Shown here: one piece after another, positions 1-8,754 of the stretch
Layout: the number at the start of each line of letters is the position of its first letter
How positions within the stretch are numbered: position 1 is the stretch's first letter
NCBI GenBank assembly: GCA_944325445.1
Contig: CALVAG010000002.1
Location: forward strand, 1 to 64,000
Source of the DNA: an uncultured Bacteroidales bacterium
Lineage (GTDB): Bacteria > Bacteroidota > Bacteroidia > Bacteroidales > UBA932
Direction of reading: 5' to 3'
Length of the DNA stretch: 64,000 nucleotides
Translations under genes and position numbers: made by a program
Notes under the pieces: model-generated
Database searches by the model: none
Told to the model about the DNA's origin: nothing
Seen by the model: only the letters and a program-made list of their open reading frames with translations

Positions 1-114
1 TTCCCCGTTGCCCTCGCCGGGCGGGCCCTTGCACAGGATAGCAGCCTCTTCCGCAAGCGGAAAGAGAACTGTTTTTTTGCCCCTTTCCTTACAAGCAAAG
101 CTTGACGGAAGGAG
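1..114. repeat. Tandem GC-rich repeat, copy 1
   Basis: This is the first of two nearly identical units. It differs from the second copy (162-274) only by one extra T in a T-run (7 versus 6). It runs to the window edge, so more copies may lie outside. Positions 31-45 read GCACAGGATAGCAGC, which is the reverse complement of the 15 bases just past the 3' end of tRNA-Ser (306-320). A short hairpin (CTCTTCCG / CGGAAAGAG) and the palindrome CAAAGCTTG are visible. Open frames run through it but carry no recognisable protein. Confidence 0.9.
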
Positions 115-161
115 TGCCCGGCTGAAACGAAGGGGATTGTGCGCGCCCTGCGGGCTGTGCA

Positions 162-274
162 TTCCCCGTTGCCCTCGCCGGGCGGGCCCTTGCACAGGAT
201 AGCAGCCTCTTCCGCAAGCGGAAAGAGAACTGTTTTTTGCCCCTTTCCTTACAAGCAAAGCTTGACGGAAGGAG
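162..274. repeat. Tandem GC-rich repeat, copy 2
   Basis: This second copy of the unit at 1-114 begins 161 bases after the first. The 47 bases between the copies (115-161) are also GC-rich. The inverted copy of the tRNA-Ser tail lies at 192-206. The copy ends only two bases before the A-run of the tRNA-Ser terminator. The gene-free stretch 1-319 holds nothing else that I can recognise. Confidence 0.9.
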
Positions 275-276
275 AC

Positions 277-309
277 AAAAAAACAGCCTGTCGCATCTGC
301 GACAAGCTG
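277..309 (-). terminator. Terminator of tRNA-Ser
   Basis: Read on the minus strand, a 12-bp stem (CAGCTTGTCGCA / TGCGACAGGCTG, one G-T pair) with a 2-nt loop is followed by seven T. It lies 10 nt past the tRNA 3' end. Confidence 0.85.
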
Positions 310-319
310 CTATCCTGTG

Positions 320-406
320 CGGTGAAAGGGGGATTCGAACCCCCGGTACGGAAACCCGTACGGCAGTTTAGCAAACTGCTGGTTTAAGCCACTCACCCAT
401 CTCACC
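320..406 (-). tRNA. tRNA-Ser(GCT)
   Basis: The 87-nt minus-strand sequence folds as a class II tRNA. The acceptor stem is GGTGAGA / TTTCACC, the anticodon loop TTGCTAA gives anticodon GCT (serine AGC/AGU codons), and there is a long variable arm (GTACGG / CCGTAC). The T arm contains GGTTCGAATCC. The discriminator base is G at 320. CCA is not encoded, since the next bases are CAC. A terminator follows, and a TATATTTG promoter box lies 30 bases upstream. Confidence 0.95.
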
Positions 407-435
407 TCAACTCCGCAATAAACCTATCGGGAGCG

Positions 436-443
436 CAAATATA
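436..443 (-). promoter_or_regulatory. Promoter -7 box of tRNA-Ser
   Basis: The minus strand reads TATATTTG, an exact match to the Bacteroidota TAnnTTTG box, about 30 nt before the tRNA 5' end. Confidence 0.6.
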
Positions 444-454
444 AATATTTTTTT

Positions 455-1411
455 TTACTTGGCAATATTTTCCCTCATCTCGGTATCGGCCTGAATATTT
501 TTGATTTTATAATAATCCATGACTCCGAGGTTTCCTTTCCTGAATGCCTCCGCAATAGCCAAAGGCACTTCAACCTCCGCCTCTATCACCTTGGCCCTGG
601 CTTCCTGGGCCTTGGCTTTCATCTCCTGCTCCAATGCAACTGCCATCGCACGCCTCTCTTCTGCACGCGCCTGTGCAATATTCTTATCTGCATTTGCCTG
701 ATCTATCTGCAGCACTGCACCGATATTCTTGCCGATATCTATATCCGCAATATCTATCGAAAGGATTTCGAATGCCGTACCGGCATCCAAGCCCTTTCTC
801 AATACTACCTTGGAGATTGAATCGGGATTCTCCAAAACCATTTTATGCGATTCCGAAGAACCGATAGAGGAGACTATACCTTCACCCACACGGGCAAGCA
901 CGGTCTCTTCGCCGGCTCCGCCGACAAGCTGTTTTATATTGGCCCTTACGGTAACTCTCGCCTTTGCAATAAGCTGAATGCCGTCCTTTGCAACGGCCGT
1001 CACCGGAGGCGTATTTATGACTTTGGGATTTACCGACATCTGTACGGCCTGAAAGACATCTCTTCCCGCCAGATCTATGGCGGCAGCCATATTGAAATTG
1101 AGTGCGATATTGGCCTTATCGGCAGAGATCAGGGCATTTACCACATTCGGAACATTTCCCTTTGCCAGATAATGGGCCTCCAATTCATTGGCATTCAATT
1201 TAAGGCCTGCTTTAGTTCCGGTAATCATCGCCATAACGATAGTTCCTGGAGGAACTTTACGCCAACGCATCAGCACCAGCTGGAGCAATGAAATCTTGAC
1301 TCCTGAAATCAATGCCTGGAACCAAAGAGTAATCGGGAAAAACCAAAGAAAAATCAAAAGAAAGATAATGGATAACCCTATCCATATCAAATAGGTCAGT
1401 TCCTGTGCCAT
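455..1411 (-). CDS. floA: Flotillin-like protein FloA
   Basis: The 318-aa product is a membrane-anchored flotillin-like scaffold of the YqfA/UPF0365 family, associated in other bacteria with membrane microdomains. An N-terminal hydrophobic hairpin-type segment (about residues 6-35) is followed by an SPFH-like domain. An Ala/Glu-rich helical region with long charged heptads lies at about 235-290 ([20 protein letters not shown] and onward). Length and sequence match the family throughout. It is the last gene of a minus-strand run behind nfeD (9-bp gap), the usual partner of floA in many bacteria. No terminator hairpin is visible between its stop and tRNA-Ser. Confidence 0.93.
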   Translation of the reverse strand: MAQELTYLIWIGLSIIFLLIFLWFFPITLWFQALISGVKISLLQLVLMRWRKVPPGTIVMAMITGTKAGLKLNANELEAHYLAKGNVPNVVNALISADKANIALNFNMAAAIDLAGRDVFQAVQMSVNPKVINTPPVTAVAKDGIQLIAKARVTVRANIKQLVGGAGEETVLARVGEGIVSSIGSSESHKMVLENPDSISKVVLRKGLDAGTAFEILSIDIADIDIGKNIGAVLQIDQANADKNIAQARAEERRAMAVALEQEMKAKAQEARAKVIEAEVEVPLAIAEAFRKGNLGVMDYYKIKNIQADTEMRENIAK

Positions 1412-1420
1412 AATAATGAT

Positions 1421-1897
1421 TTAACTGTTATTTGCTATCTCTTTTACAAAAATTTTATTATCTTGGATGTCAATGATTTCAACAGCGGCGCCGGCTTCAA
1501 TGACAGAATCCCTTGCAAAAGCTTCGGCAAGATTGCCGTTGATTTTCACCTGCCCGGCAAGTGCAAGACGCGTCGCCGCCACCCCCTTCTGCCCTACCTC
1601 CATTCCCTTCTCCTCGGGAGATATATCGACTTTCGAATCTATAGATGTTCCCAGACTCGCCTTCTTCCATGTTTTAGAACGCAACACCAGCATAGTGGCC
1701 GACACCGTCAGAACAATCTCGGCCGCCGTTATCACAGCCCCTGCCGCCGGCCCTATTTGCGAAAATCCCAAATAGCACGATACAACCAATGAACCCACCC
1801 CGAGAATTCCGGCCACTCCAAATCCGGGGATAAGGATAAGCTCCACGATCAACAGTATCAGTCCCACGACTGTAAGCGTAATTATCAAGGCCACCAT
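1421..1897 (-). CDS. NfeD-family membrane protein
   Basis: The 158-aa product has three hydrophobic segments (about residues 3-25, 28-48 and 52-72) and a soluble C-terminal domain of about 60 residues (95-155) typical of the NfeD OB fold. It lacks the N-terminal ClpP-like protease of long NfeD proteins, so it is the short form normally paired with a flotillin. That fits floA immediately downstream. Its start codon lies one base after the stop of the upstream SPOR-domain gene, suggesting translational coupling. The exact role is unknown; stabilising or modulating the flotillin assembly is an inference from the pairing. Confidence 0.88.
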   Translation of the reverse strand: MVALIITLTVVGLILLIVELILIPGFGVAGILGVGSLVVSCYLGFSQIGPAAGAVITAAEIVLTVSATMLVLRSKTWKKASLGTSIDSKVDISPEEKGMEVGQKGVAATRLALAGQVKINGNLAEAFARDSVIEAGAAVEIIDIQDNKIFVKEIANNS

Positions 1898-1898
1898 A

Positions 1899-3755
1899 TT
1901 ATTTTACCGTCTCAACCGTTATCGTCTGATCTGATACAACTTTAAGCGCCGTATGCAACAGTTCCGCCTCATTCTTGCTTCCGAAAGGTCCTATAACGAA
2001 CTTCGCGGCCCCTCCATCCGAAACCTTCGCAATATCCTTGTCCGTATTGCTCCTTACAACGGTAAGCAGCTCCTGGGGCAAGGCATCATAACCGGCTATT
2101 ACAACCTGATACGATACGTTCTCAGCCATCTTCTTTTCCAACGCCCTTGCCTCGGCCGTATTTATATATTCGCCGTCGTTGTACGCCCTTATAATTGCAG
2201 AGCTGAATCCGAGCCTTCTCACTTTATTCAAATTCGACAAAGCATCGTTATATGTAGGGAAAGCTCCTGCAGAATAGGTATATCTGCCCGATATTTTCCT
2301 TTCGAATACCGGTGCAAGCCCTTTCAGGAGTCTGGTACTGCTTACCGGTCTGCTCAGCGTATATAATTGTATCTGATAAACCAACCCTTTTGGAAAATCC
2401 TCCATATCCACAAGATCCTGAGGCTCTTTTTCTATTCTGAAAGAGAGGTCTACGGGTACTGTCGGGTCCAGCACGACCATATGCGGAACCGTACCTAAGG
2501 TGTTTGATGCAAAAGAGAATTCCGGCATGGAAGAAGAGATGTCCGCTGCCTCTTCCTTCTCACTGACTGCGGGCTCTTTCAAAAATATTCCTTGCGACAG
2601 GAAATCCATCTCTATCTGCTGCAGCTTTGCCGCTGCACTCCCCATCTCCTCCTGCAGCGCTATCACCTCCAGTTCCAACTCGCCGATCCGTTTTTCAAGC
2701 GCGGCCAGATCATCCGGATTCTTCAATGTATTATACAGTTCTCTGCTCTGTTGCTGCTGTTTCAATGTAGCGTTCAGTCTCTTCTCCACATCCTTTACCC
2801 GCTCCACCGCTGCAGAAAATTCGCTATACTTTTCATTATCTACATTATCCTGCCCGGCCGCTTTCGACATATTTGCCGTTTCATCCTTTACGTCCTTTAT
2901 CTTCAACTTGGCTATTTCAGCCGCCTCAGACGGTGTTACGCTCTTTTTAAGGGGCATATTTTCAAAAATGACCGCATATATGCAAAGCGAATCCCCCGAC
3001 ACTTCCCGGTCAGAGGCGAAAACTGAAAAATTCCCGTCCGGCGTATTGTAAAACAGAAAATCATCCTGCGGGGACGAATACGGGAATCCCAGATTCTGAG
3101 GCACCCCCCAGTCTCCGGCCTCCTCATCCCATTCACTGACATAAAGATCATATCCGCCGACTCCGTAATGGCCGTTAGATGAAAAATAGAGCGATTTCCC
3201 GTCGCGGCTTACAATAGGGAAAAGTTCGTTGCCCAAAGAGGTTATGTTCTCATTCATCGCGACAGGGGCGCTCCACAAAGTGTCGTTCAACCTATCTATA
3301 CGGTAGATATTCCATGAGCCGCTTTCGTCCGGAGCACTGTAATAGAGAGTATTCGCTCCGGAAGGGTAATAAAAATATCCATGCCGTTCCACGCTGTCCC
3401 TTTTAAGCATCATGGATGAAGTCTCCATCCATGACTTCTCTTCGAAACCGGGATAATGGAGAAAGAATTCCTTCTTCGGAAAAACCTTCCTGGCCACCAC
3501 TACCGGATTATCTGCATATTCCAATAAAGAGGCGCCGTTTTCGCTCAATATTATCTTCTGTTCTATTGCGATACGCTGTATGGAATCCGCAGTCTGCTCT
3601 AAAACGGAATTATAAAGTTTCAAGGCCTCTTCAAACTCATACTTGCCATGCAGCCTTTCGGCTTCCGCCATTTGTGCGGAATTTTGCTGCCCCCATGAAG
3701 TTTCCAGAGAAAACAGGGTTAATGATATGATAAATAAACCTATATGTTTTTTCAT
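1899..3755 (-). CDS. Exported propeller/coiled-coil/SPOR-domain protein
   Basis: I chose the start at 3755 (MKKHIGLFII), which gives a clean signal peptide ending near Trp21-Gly-Gln. The longer frame to 3827 adds an implausible N terminus and reads through the promoter. The 618-aa product has a TPR-like helical stretch (30-80) and WD40-like PD40 propeller repeats at about 130-250 (SRDGKSLYFSSN, GGYDLYVSEW). A Gln/Glu-rich coiled coil follows at about 295-390. The C-terminal region (about 450-540, possibly repeated at 550-618) resembles SPOR, the peptidoglycan-binding domain that senses denuded septal glycan. A periplasmic, envelope-associated role is likely. It is first in a run with nfeD and floA. 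Confidence 0.8.
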   Translation of the reverse strand: MKKHIGLFIISLTLFSLETSWGQQNSAQMAEAERLHGKYEFEEALKLYNSVLEQTADSIQRIAIEQKIILSENGASLLEYADNPVVVARKVFPKKEFFLHYPGFEEKSWMETSSMMLKRDSVERHGYFYYPSGANTLYYSAPDESGSWNIYRIDRLNDTLWSAPVAMNENITSLGNELFPIVSRDGKSLYFSSNGHYGVGGYDLYVSEWDEEAGDWGVPQNLGFPYSSPQDDFLFYNTPDGNFSVFASDREVSGDSLCIYAVIFENMPLKKSVTPSEAAEIAKLKIKDVKDETANMSKAAGQDNVDNEKYSEFSAAVERVKDVEKRLNATLKQQQQSRELYNTLKNPDDLAALEKRIGELELEVIALQEEMGSAAAKLQQIEMDFLSQGIFLKEPAVSEKEEAADISSSMPEFSFASNTLGTVPHMVVLDPTVPVDLSFRIEKEPQDLVDMEDFPKGLVYQIQLYTLSRPVSSTRLLKGLAPVFERKISGRYTYSAGAFPTYNDALSNLNKVRRLGFSSAIIRAYNDGEYINTAEARALEKKMAENVSYQVVIAGYDALPQELLTVVRSNTDKDIAKVSDGGAAKFVIGPFGSKNEAELLHTALKVVSDQTITVETVK

Positions 3756-3778
3756 CAAATTCCGTGAAATTAGCACGA

Positions 3779-3786
3779 CAAAGATA
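3779..3786 (-). promoter_or_regulatory. Promoter -7 box of the SPOR-nfeD-floA operon
   Basis: The minus strand reads TATCTTTG, 23 nt before the chosen start codon at 3755. It supports that start over the longer frame. Confidence 0.6.
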
Positions 3787-3816
3787 AGAAATACTTTATA
3801 TGTTGGGAAAAAATTG

Positions 3817-3824
3817 TACATTTG
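3817..3824 (+). promoter_or_regulatory. Promoter -7 box of secDF
   Basis: TACATTTG matches TAnnTTTG. The implied leader is about 70 nt and contains the small hairpin TGTAGTTTTCTACA. Confidence 0.6.
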
Positions 3825-3900
3825 CACCCTACTTTGTAGTTTTCTACATAAATTATTTCGGAATAAGGCGAATTAAATAAATTTTAAAATATACCAACAA

Positions 3901-6900
3901 ATGCAAAGTAAAGGCGCCATCAAATTTTTGGCAATCATTATCGCGTTGGCCTGCTTGTATCAATTGTCATTTACATGGGCAACGTCACATCAAGAGAATA
4001 AAGCCGCAAAATATGCAGCCGCGGCTGTAGAAGCTGAAAGGAACAGTCCTGCGTTTGCAACAGTACCGGATGTGGACAAAGCTTACTATCTGGACTCTAT
4101 CGCAAAGATAAAGAACAGGTTGTACATAGACTCCGTTTCAAACGAAAAGGTATTCTTCGGCTTCACCTACAAACAGATCAAAGAAAAAGAGATTAATCTG
4201 GGTCTCGACCTGAAGGGCGGTATGAACGTCATGCTGCAGGTTCAGTTGAAAGACCTTATAAAGGCTCTTGCAGATAACAATCAGTCGCCTGAATTCCTGC
4301 AGGCACTGGAGCTGGCTCAGAAAAAGGAGCTGACCTCCAGAGAGGATTTCATAACGCTGTTCGAACAGAGCTGGAATGAGGTTGCCCCTGCAAAGAGAAT
4401 GGCTTCAATATTCGGAACCTACGAAATGCGCGATCGCATTAGGCCCGAAACAAGCAATGACGAGGTCATAGCCGTAATAAGGGAGGAGGCCGAAAGTGCA
4501 ATAGCCAATTCATTCAACGTTCTGAGAAACCGTATAGACCGTTTCGGAGTAACTCAGCCGAATATCCAGAAAATCGGCAATACCGGACGTATTCTCGTAG
4601 AACTTCCGGGTGTAAAAGAGCCTGAACGTGTAAGAAAACTGCTTCAGGGAACAGCATCGCTGGAGTTCTGGCCGACCTTCGACAACAGCGAAGTTTACAC
4701 ATATCTGGAAGAGTCCAACAGAGCCTTGAGAGATATTCTCGCCGAGCAGGATACTACAGCGGCTTCGGCTGCCGGCCAAAGCAACGGTGCGGAAACCTCT
4801 CTCGAAAGCGAAATTCTGGCTGCGGACTCACTCTCTGCAAGCGACCAGGCATGGATAAAGAACAACCCTCTTTTTGCAGTGCTCCAACCTAACGTGTATG
4901 GGAATCAGTTAGGGCCAGGCGCCTGCATAGGACATGCACACTACAGAGATACAGCAAGAATCAATGATTACCTCGAAATGCCCCAGATCAAGGCCATACT
5001 GCCGTCGGAACTCGTTCCGATGTGGAGCGTGAAACCGGACGCAAGCGGCATGTACTATGATTTGGTTGCAATCAAGGTAAATACCCGTGACGGCAAGGCC
5101 CCTCTCGATGGAGGAATGGTGAGCAACGCCTCTGTGACATATAACAGCACCGCAGGCGGAACTCCTGAAGTAGACATGGTAATGAACGCCGAGGGCGCCC
5201 GCATATGGGCAAGGCTTACAGCCGACAATATCGGCAAATCGATAGCCATAGTGCTCGACGGAATGGTTTATTCATATCCTAACGTAAGACAGGAGATTAC
5301 GGGAGGACGTTCCCAGATTTCAGGAAACTTTACAATTACAGAAGCCGAAGACCTTGCCAATGTGCTTCAGTCCGGAAAACTTCCGGCACCTGCAACAATC
5401 GTTCAGGAGCAGGTTGTAGGACCGAGCCTCGGAAGCGACTCGATAAACGCCGGTCTGGTTTCATTCGTAATAGCATTCGTACTTGTACTTCTCTACATTC
5501 TGGTATTCTATCAGGGTGCAGGTGTAGCGGCAAACATCGCACTACTGTGCAACGTACTCTTCCTGCTTGGAGCACTCGCTTCTTTCGGGGCGGTACTTAC
5601 ATTGCCGGGCATAGCCGGACTGGTGCTGACACTCGGTATGGCCGTAGACTCCAATGTCATTATCTATGAACGCATAAAAGAGGAGTTGCGTGCGGGCAAA
5701 CCGCTGAAGACTGCAATCAAAGAGGGTTACAGCAATGCATACTCTGCAATTATAGACGGTAACTTCACCACTATCATAACAGGTATTATACTTTACATTT
5801 TCGGTTCCGGTCCGGTACAGGGTTTTGCAACCACTCTGGTTATAGGTATCATTACCTCAATGCTTACCTCGATCTTTATAACCAGACTCATCTTCGAGGC
5901 CCGTCTGAGCAGGAACAGGAACATTACCTTCGATAACAGATTCTCAAAGGACTTCATGCAGCATACAAGGTATAATTTCCTTGGCATAAAGAAAATTACA
6001 TATACGATATCGATTATCGTAGTTGCAATCTGCATAGGTTCGATGGCTATCAAAGGCTTCACCTACGGCGTAGACTTTACGGGCGGTAGAACATACGTGC
6101 TGCGTTTCGACCAGGAAGTTTCCGTTGAAAACGTAAGGGCCGCTGCAAATGAGGAGTTCGGAGAGAGCGTAGAGGTTAAGCAGTTCGGCGGTGAAAGCCA
6201 GATCAAACTGACTACAAAATATAAGGTGGAAGATAACTCTACGGAAGTAGACCAGGAGATAGAACAGATGCTCTTCGATGCAATGAAACCTTTCTACAAA
6301 GAAGATATCACTCTCTCTGAATTTACATCTACCCTGGAAAATCCCAACGGTATAATAAGTTCAGACAAGGTAGGTCCTACCATTGCAAACGATATCAAGC
6401 GCGATGCAATCATAGCCGTACTTCTTTCGCTTCTTGCAATCTTCGCTTACATAGCATTCAGATTCAAGAACTGGAGATGGGGCTTGAGCGGTGTTCTGGG
6501 TCTGACCCATGATGCTCTTATAGTAATAGGATTCTTCTCCATCTTTACGGGAATTCTGCCGTTCAGCCTGGATGTAGACCAGACATTTATTGCAGCAGTG
6601 CTTACAATCATAGGTTACTCCATCAACAATACAGTGGTCATATTCGACCGTATCCGCGAGTACAGGACACTCTATCCTAAACGCGATCTTAAAGAGAATG
6701 TGAACGGAGCGTTGAACAGTACTCTGGCCAGAACCGTAAATACGACCATGACAACCCTCGTGGTTATGATAGCTATCGCACTCTTCGGAGGCGAGGTTAT
6801 CAGAGGTTTTGCCGTGGCATTGATTGTCGGTATAACAGTCGGAGCCTATTCATCCGTATTTATCAGTACTCCGTTTATGTATGACCTCAATATGATGAAA

Positions 6901-6939
6901 AAGAGCGACGATACTGCAAAAGCCAAAAACAGGAAATAG
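3901..6939 (+). CDS. secDF: Protein translocase subunit SecDF (fusion)
   Basis: The 1012-aa fusion of SecD and SecF uses the proton gradient to help pull exported proteins through SecYEG on the periplasmic side. It begins with one membrane helix (residues 7-27). The SecD signature GLDLKGGMN follows near residue 105, then a large periplasmic domain (about 140-500) with P1/P2 regions, and a five-helix block containing GMAVDSNVIIYERI. The SecF half starts near residue 690 with GVDFTGGRTY and ends with the second helix block containing GYSINNTVVIFDRIRE. The fused form is normal for Bacteroidota. It has its own promoter and terminator, so it is probably monocistronic. Confidence 0.97.
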   Translation: MQSKGAIKFLAIIIALACLYQLSFTWATSHQENKAAKYAAAAVEAERNSPAFATVPDVDKAYYLDSIAKIKNRLYIDSVSNEKVFFGFTYKQIKEKEINLGLDLKGGMNVMLQVQLKDLIKALADNNQSPEFLQALELAQKKELTSREDFITLFEQSWNEVAPAKRMASIFGTYEMRDRIRPETSNDEVIAVIREEAESAIANSFNVLRNRIDRFGVTQPNIQKIGNTGRILVELPGVKEPERVRKLLQGTASLEFWPTFDNSEVYTYLEESNRALRDILAEQDTTAASAAGQSNGAETSLESEILAADSLSASDQAWIKNNPLFAVLQPNVYGNQLGPGACIGHAHYRDTARINDYLEMPQIKAILPSELVPMWSVKPDASGMYYDLVAIKVNTRDGKAPLDGGMVSNASVTYNSTAGGTPEVDMVMNAEGARIWARLTADNIGKSIAIVLDGMVYSYPNVRQEITGGRSQISGNFTITEAEDLANVLQSGKLPAPATIVQEQVVGPSLGSDSINAGLVSFVIAFVLVLLYILVFYQGAGVAANIALLCNVLFLLGALASFGAVLTLPGIAGLVLTLGMAVDSNVIIYERIKEELRAGKPLKTAIKEGYSNAYSAIIDGNFTTIITGIILYIFGSGPVQGFATTLVIGIITSMLTSIFITRLIFEARLSRNRNITFDNRFSKDFMQHTRYNFLGIKKITYTISIIVVAICIGSMAIKGFTYGVDFTGGRTYVLRFDQEVSVENVRAAANEEFGESVEVKQFGGESQIKLTTKYKVEDNSTEVDQEIEQMLFDAMKPFYKEDITLSEFTSTLENPNGIISSDKVGPTIANDIKRDAIIAVLLSLLAIFAYIAFRFKNWRWGLSGVLGLTHDALIVIGFFSIFTGILPFSLDVDQTFIAAVLTIIGYSINNTVVIFDRIREYRTLYPKRDLKENVNGALNSTLARTVNTTMTTLVVMIAIALFGGEVIRGFAVALIVGITVGAYSSVFISTPFMYDLNMMKKSDDTAKAKNRK

Positions 6940-6955
6940 CGGCTGCAGGTAAAGC

Positions 6956-6995
6956 AAAAAAAGATGACGGCATCAAAACCGTCATCTTTTTTTTT
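6956..6995. terminator. Bidirectional terminator between secDF and tRNA-Pro
   Basis: A perfect 10-bp stem (AAGATGACGG / CCGTCATCTT) is flanked by an A-run on one side and a T-run on the other. It can end both secDF (plus) and tRNA-Pro (minus). Confidence 0.9.
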
Positions 6996-7002
6996 ACTCT
7001 TG

Positions 7003-7076
7003 TCGGGATGAGACGACTCGAACGTCCGACCCCCACGTCCCTAACGTGGTGCGCTAACCAACTGCGCCACATCCCG
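7003..7076 (-). tRNA. tRNA-Pro(AGG)
   Basis: The 74-nt minus-strand gene has a perfect acceptor stem CGGGATG / CATCCCG, and D arm GCGC / GCGC. The anticodon stem is CCACG / CGTGG with loop TTAGGGA, and the T arm is GGACG / CGTCT. The anticodon at positions 34-36 is AGG, reading proline CCU. C1-G72, discriminator A73 and G35-G36-G37 are all proline identity features, so the amino acid call is firm. A34 is unusual in bacteria outside tRNA-Arg(ACG). CCA is not fully encoded (ACA follows). Confidence 0.9.
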
Positions 7077-7086
7077 AATCAGAGTG

Positions 7087-7094
7087 CAATTATA
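7087..7094 (-). promoter_or_regulatory. Possible promoter box of tRNA-Pro
   Basis: The minus strand reads TATAATTG, one mismatch from TAnnTTTG, 10 bases upstream of the tRNA. Confidence 0.35.
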
Positions 7095-7120
7095 ACAATT
7101 TTTTTCTTTATTCGTATTTT

Positions 7121-8644
7121 TTAAATCAAAGATTTTCCTGTCATGCAGGCTGGTTGCCTGATTCCCATGAGTTTAAGAATTGTAGGAGCAATATCGGCCA
7201 AAATTCCGTCCTTAACGCTCCTTACATCATCGTCTACAACTATAAACGGCACAGGATTAAGCGAATGGGCCGTATTAGGCGTACCGTCTCCATTCAAGGC
7301 ATGGTCTGCATTCCCATGGTCTGCAGTAATAAGCACGGTGTAACCGTTTTTACGGGCGCACTCCACTACCTCTTTGACCAGAGAGTCTATACATTTCACC
7401 GCTTTCTCTATTGCCTCATATACCCCGGTATGACCCACCATATCTCCGTTGGCGAAATTCAAAACCACAAGGTCGTTCCTTTTGGTCTCCAGTTTTTCCA
7501 TAAGGGCCTTGGCTACTTCCGGCGCGCTCATTTCCGGTTTAAGATCGTATGTGGCGACTTTCGGAGAGTTGATAAGGACACGCTCCTCATTCTCGAACGC
7601 CTCTTCCCTGCCCCCTGAAAAGAAGAATGTGACATGTGCATACTTCTCCGTTTCCGCAATTCTCAACTGTTTGCGGCCGGCCTTTGCAACGACCTCTCCA
7701 AGAGTATCATGCACATGCTCTTTGTCGAAAAGGATATGCAACCCCGTGAATTTATCGTCGTACGGCGTAAGACAGCAATAATAGAGCGGCATGGTTTTCA
7801 TTTCCATCTCCGGCATATCGGCCTGAGTAAGGACAGAGGTTATCTCGCGCGCCCTGTCGTTTCTGAAATTGAAAAAGATCACGGCATCGTTTTCCGAAAT
7901 GGTCCCTACCTGCCTGCTCTCACCCTCTTTCGCCACAATAGATACAGGCTTTACGAATTCGTCTGTAACGCCTGCGGCATACGAATCCTCCATAGCCTTT
8001 ACAGGATCCGTATATTTTGCGCCAGCTCCGTTTACCAGCAAATCGTAGGCTGTCTTGATCCTGTCCCATCTCTTGTCGCGGTCCATAGCATAGAAACGTC
8101 CGATGATAGAGGCTATATTGCCGCCTGTAACGGAGAGTTTCCGCTCCAGCTCCTCGATAAAGCCCTTACCACTTTTAGGGTCAGTGTCGCGCCCGTCCAT
8201 AAAGCAATGTACGTAAACTTTCTCCAGACCGTACTCTTTTGCAAGGTCGAGAAATGCAAAAAGGTGCTCCAAGGAACTGTGAACTCCACCGTTGGAGACA
8301 AGCCCCATAAAATGGAGAGCTTTCCCGCTCGATTTCACATAGTCATAAACCCCTTTTATCTCTTTGTTTTCCAACAATGCCTTATTCTGACAGGCTTTAT
8401 TGATTTTAACCAGATCCTGATATACGATCCTGCCTGCACCGATATTCAGATGCCCCACCTCGGAATTTCCCATCTGTCCGTCCGGAAGTCCCACATTCTC
8501 GCCGCAAGCCAGAAGTTGCGAATGCGGATATCTTGCAGCCAAAGCATCTATATTGGGCTCACCTGCCGTATATATCGCATTCGATTTGTCATGCTTTCCG
8601 ATTCCCCAACCGTCGAGAATCATTAACAGTACTTTTTTCTCCAT
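7121..8644 (-). CDS. gpmI: 2,3-bisphosphoglycerate-independent phosphoglycerate mutase
   Basis: The enzyme interconverts 3- and 2-phosphoglycerate in glycolysis and gluconeogenesis, using two metal ions and a phosphoserine intermediate. The start at 8644 gives a 507-aa protein, the family length. The longer frame to 8776 would overlap the divergent rnr promoter. The first metal ligand region is LILDGWG-like (MILDGWG, residues 8-14), and the catalytic Ser61 lies in MGNSEVGH. Later metal-binding motifs include HCFMDGRDT and TADHGNADH. It is monocistronic and divergent from rnr. Confidence 0.96.
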   Translation of the reverse strand: MEKKVLLMILDGWGIGKHDKSNAIYTAGEPNIDALAARYPHSQLLACGENVGLPDGQMGNSEVGHLNIGAGRIVYQDLVKINKACQNKALLENKEIKGVYDYVKSSGKALHFMGLVSNGGVHSSLEHLFAFLDLAKEYGLEKVYVHCFMDGRDTDPKSGKGFIEELERKLSVTGGNIASIIGRFYAMDRDKRWDRIKTAYDLLVNGAGAKYTDPVKAMEDSYAAGVTDEFVKPVSIVAKEGESRQVGTISENDAVIFFNFRNDRAREITSVLTQADMPEMEMKTMPLYYCCLTPYDDKFTGLHILFDKEHVHDTLGEVVAKAGRKQLRIAETEKYAHVTFFFSGGREEAFENEERVLINSPKVATYDLKPEMSAPEVAKALMEKLETKRNDLVVLNFANGDMVGHTGVYEAIEKAVKCIDSLVKEVVECARKNGYTVLITADHGNADHALNGDGTPNTAHSLNPVPFIVVDDDVRSVKDGILADIAPTILKLMGIRQPACMTGKSLI

Positions 8645-8690
8645 ATTCCTATTTTTATGTTTTCTCTTTTTATAACAAAATATGTGCCCG

Positions 8691-8698
8691 CAAAGGTA
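8691..8698 (-). promoter_or_regulatory. Promoter -7 box of gpmI
   Basis: The minus strand reads TACCTTTG, about 46 nt before the gpmI start codon. Confidence 0.6.
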
Positions 8699-8720
8699 GT
8701 GATTTGTAGGTAAAATATTG

Positions 8721-8728
8721 TAATTTTG
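8721..8728 (+). promoter_or_regulatory. Promoter -7 box of rnr-proCBA
   Basis: TAATTTTG lies 26 nt before the rnr start codon and forms a back-to-back pair with the gpmI box. Confidence 0.6.
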
Positions 8729-8754
8729 CAAGAATAGGCAGAAAAGTTTCCAAT

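Noticed and set aside
8..387. Two overlapping open frames in the GC-rich repeat (8-202 and 139-387)
   Set aside because: They run through tandem repeats and into the tRNA-Ser gene, resemble no protein, and the same sequence is read in both copies.
7634..8626. Long open frame antisense to gpmI
   Set aside because: gpmI is unmistakable on the other strand; the antisense frame follows from its codon usage and has no family features.
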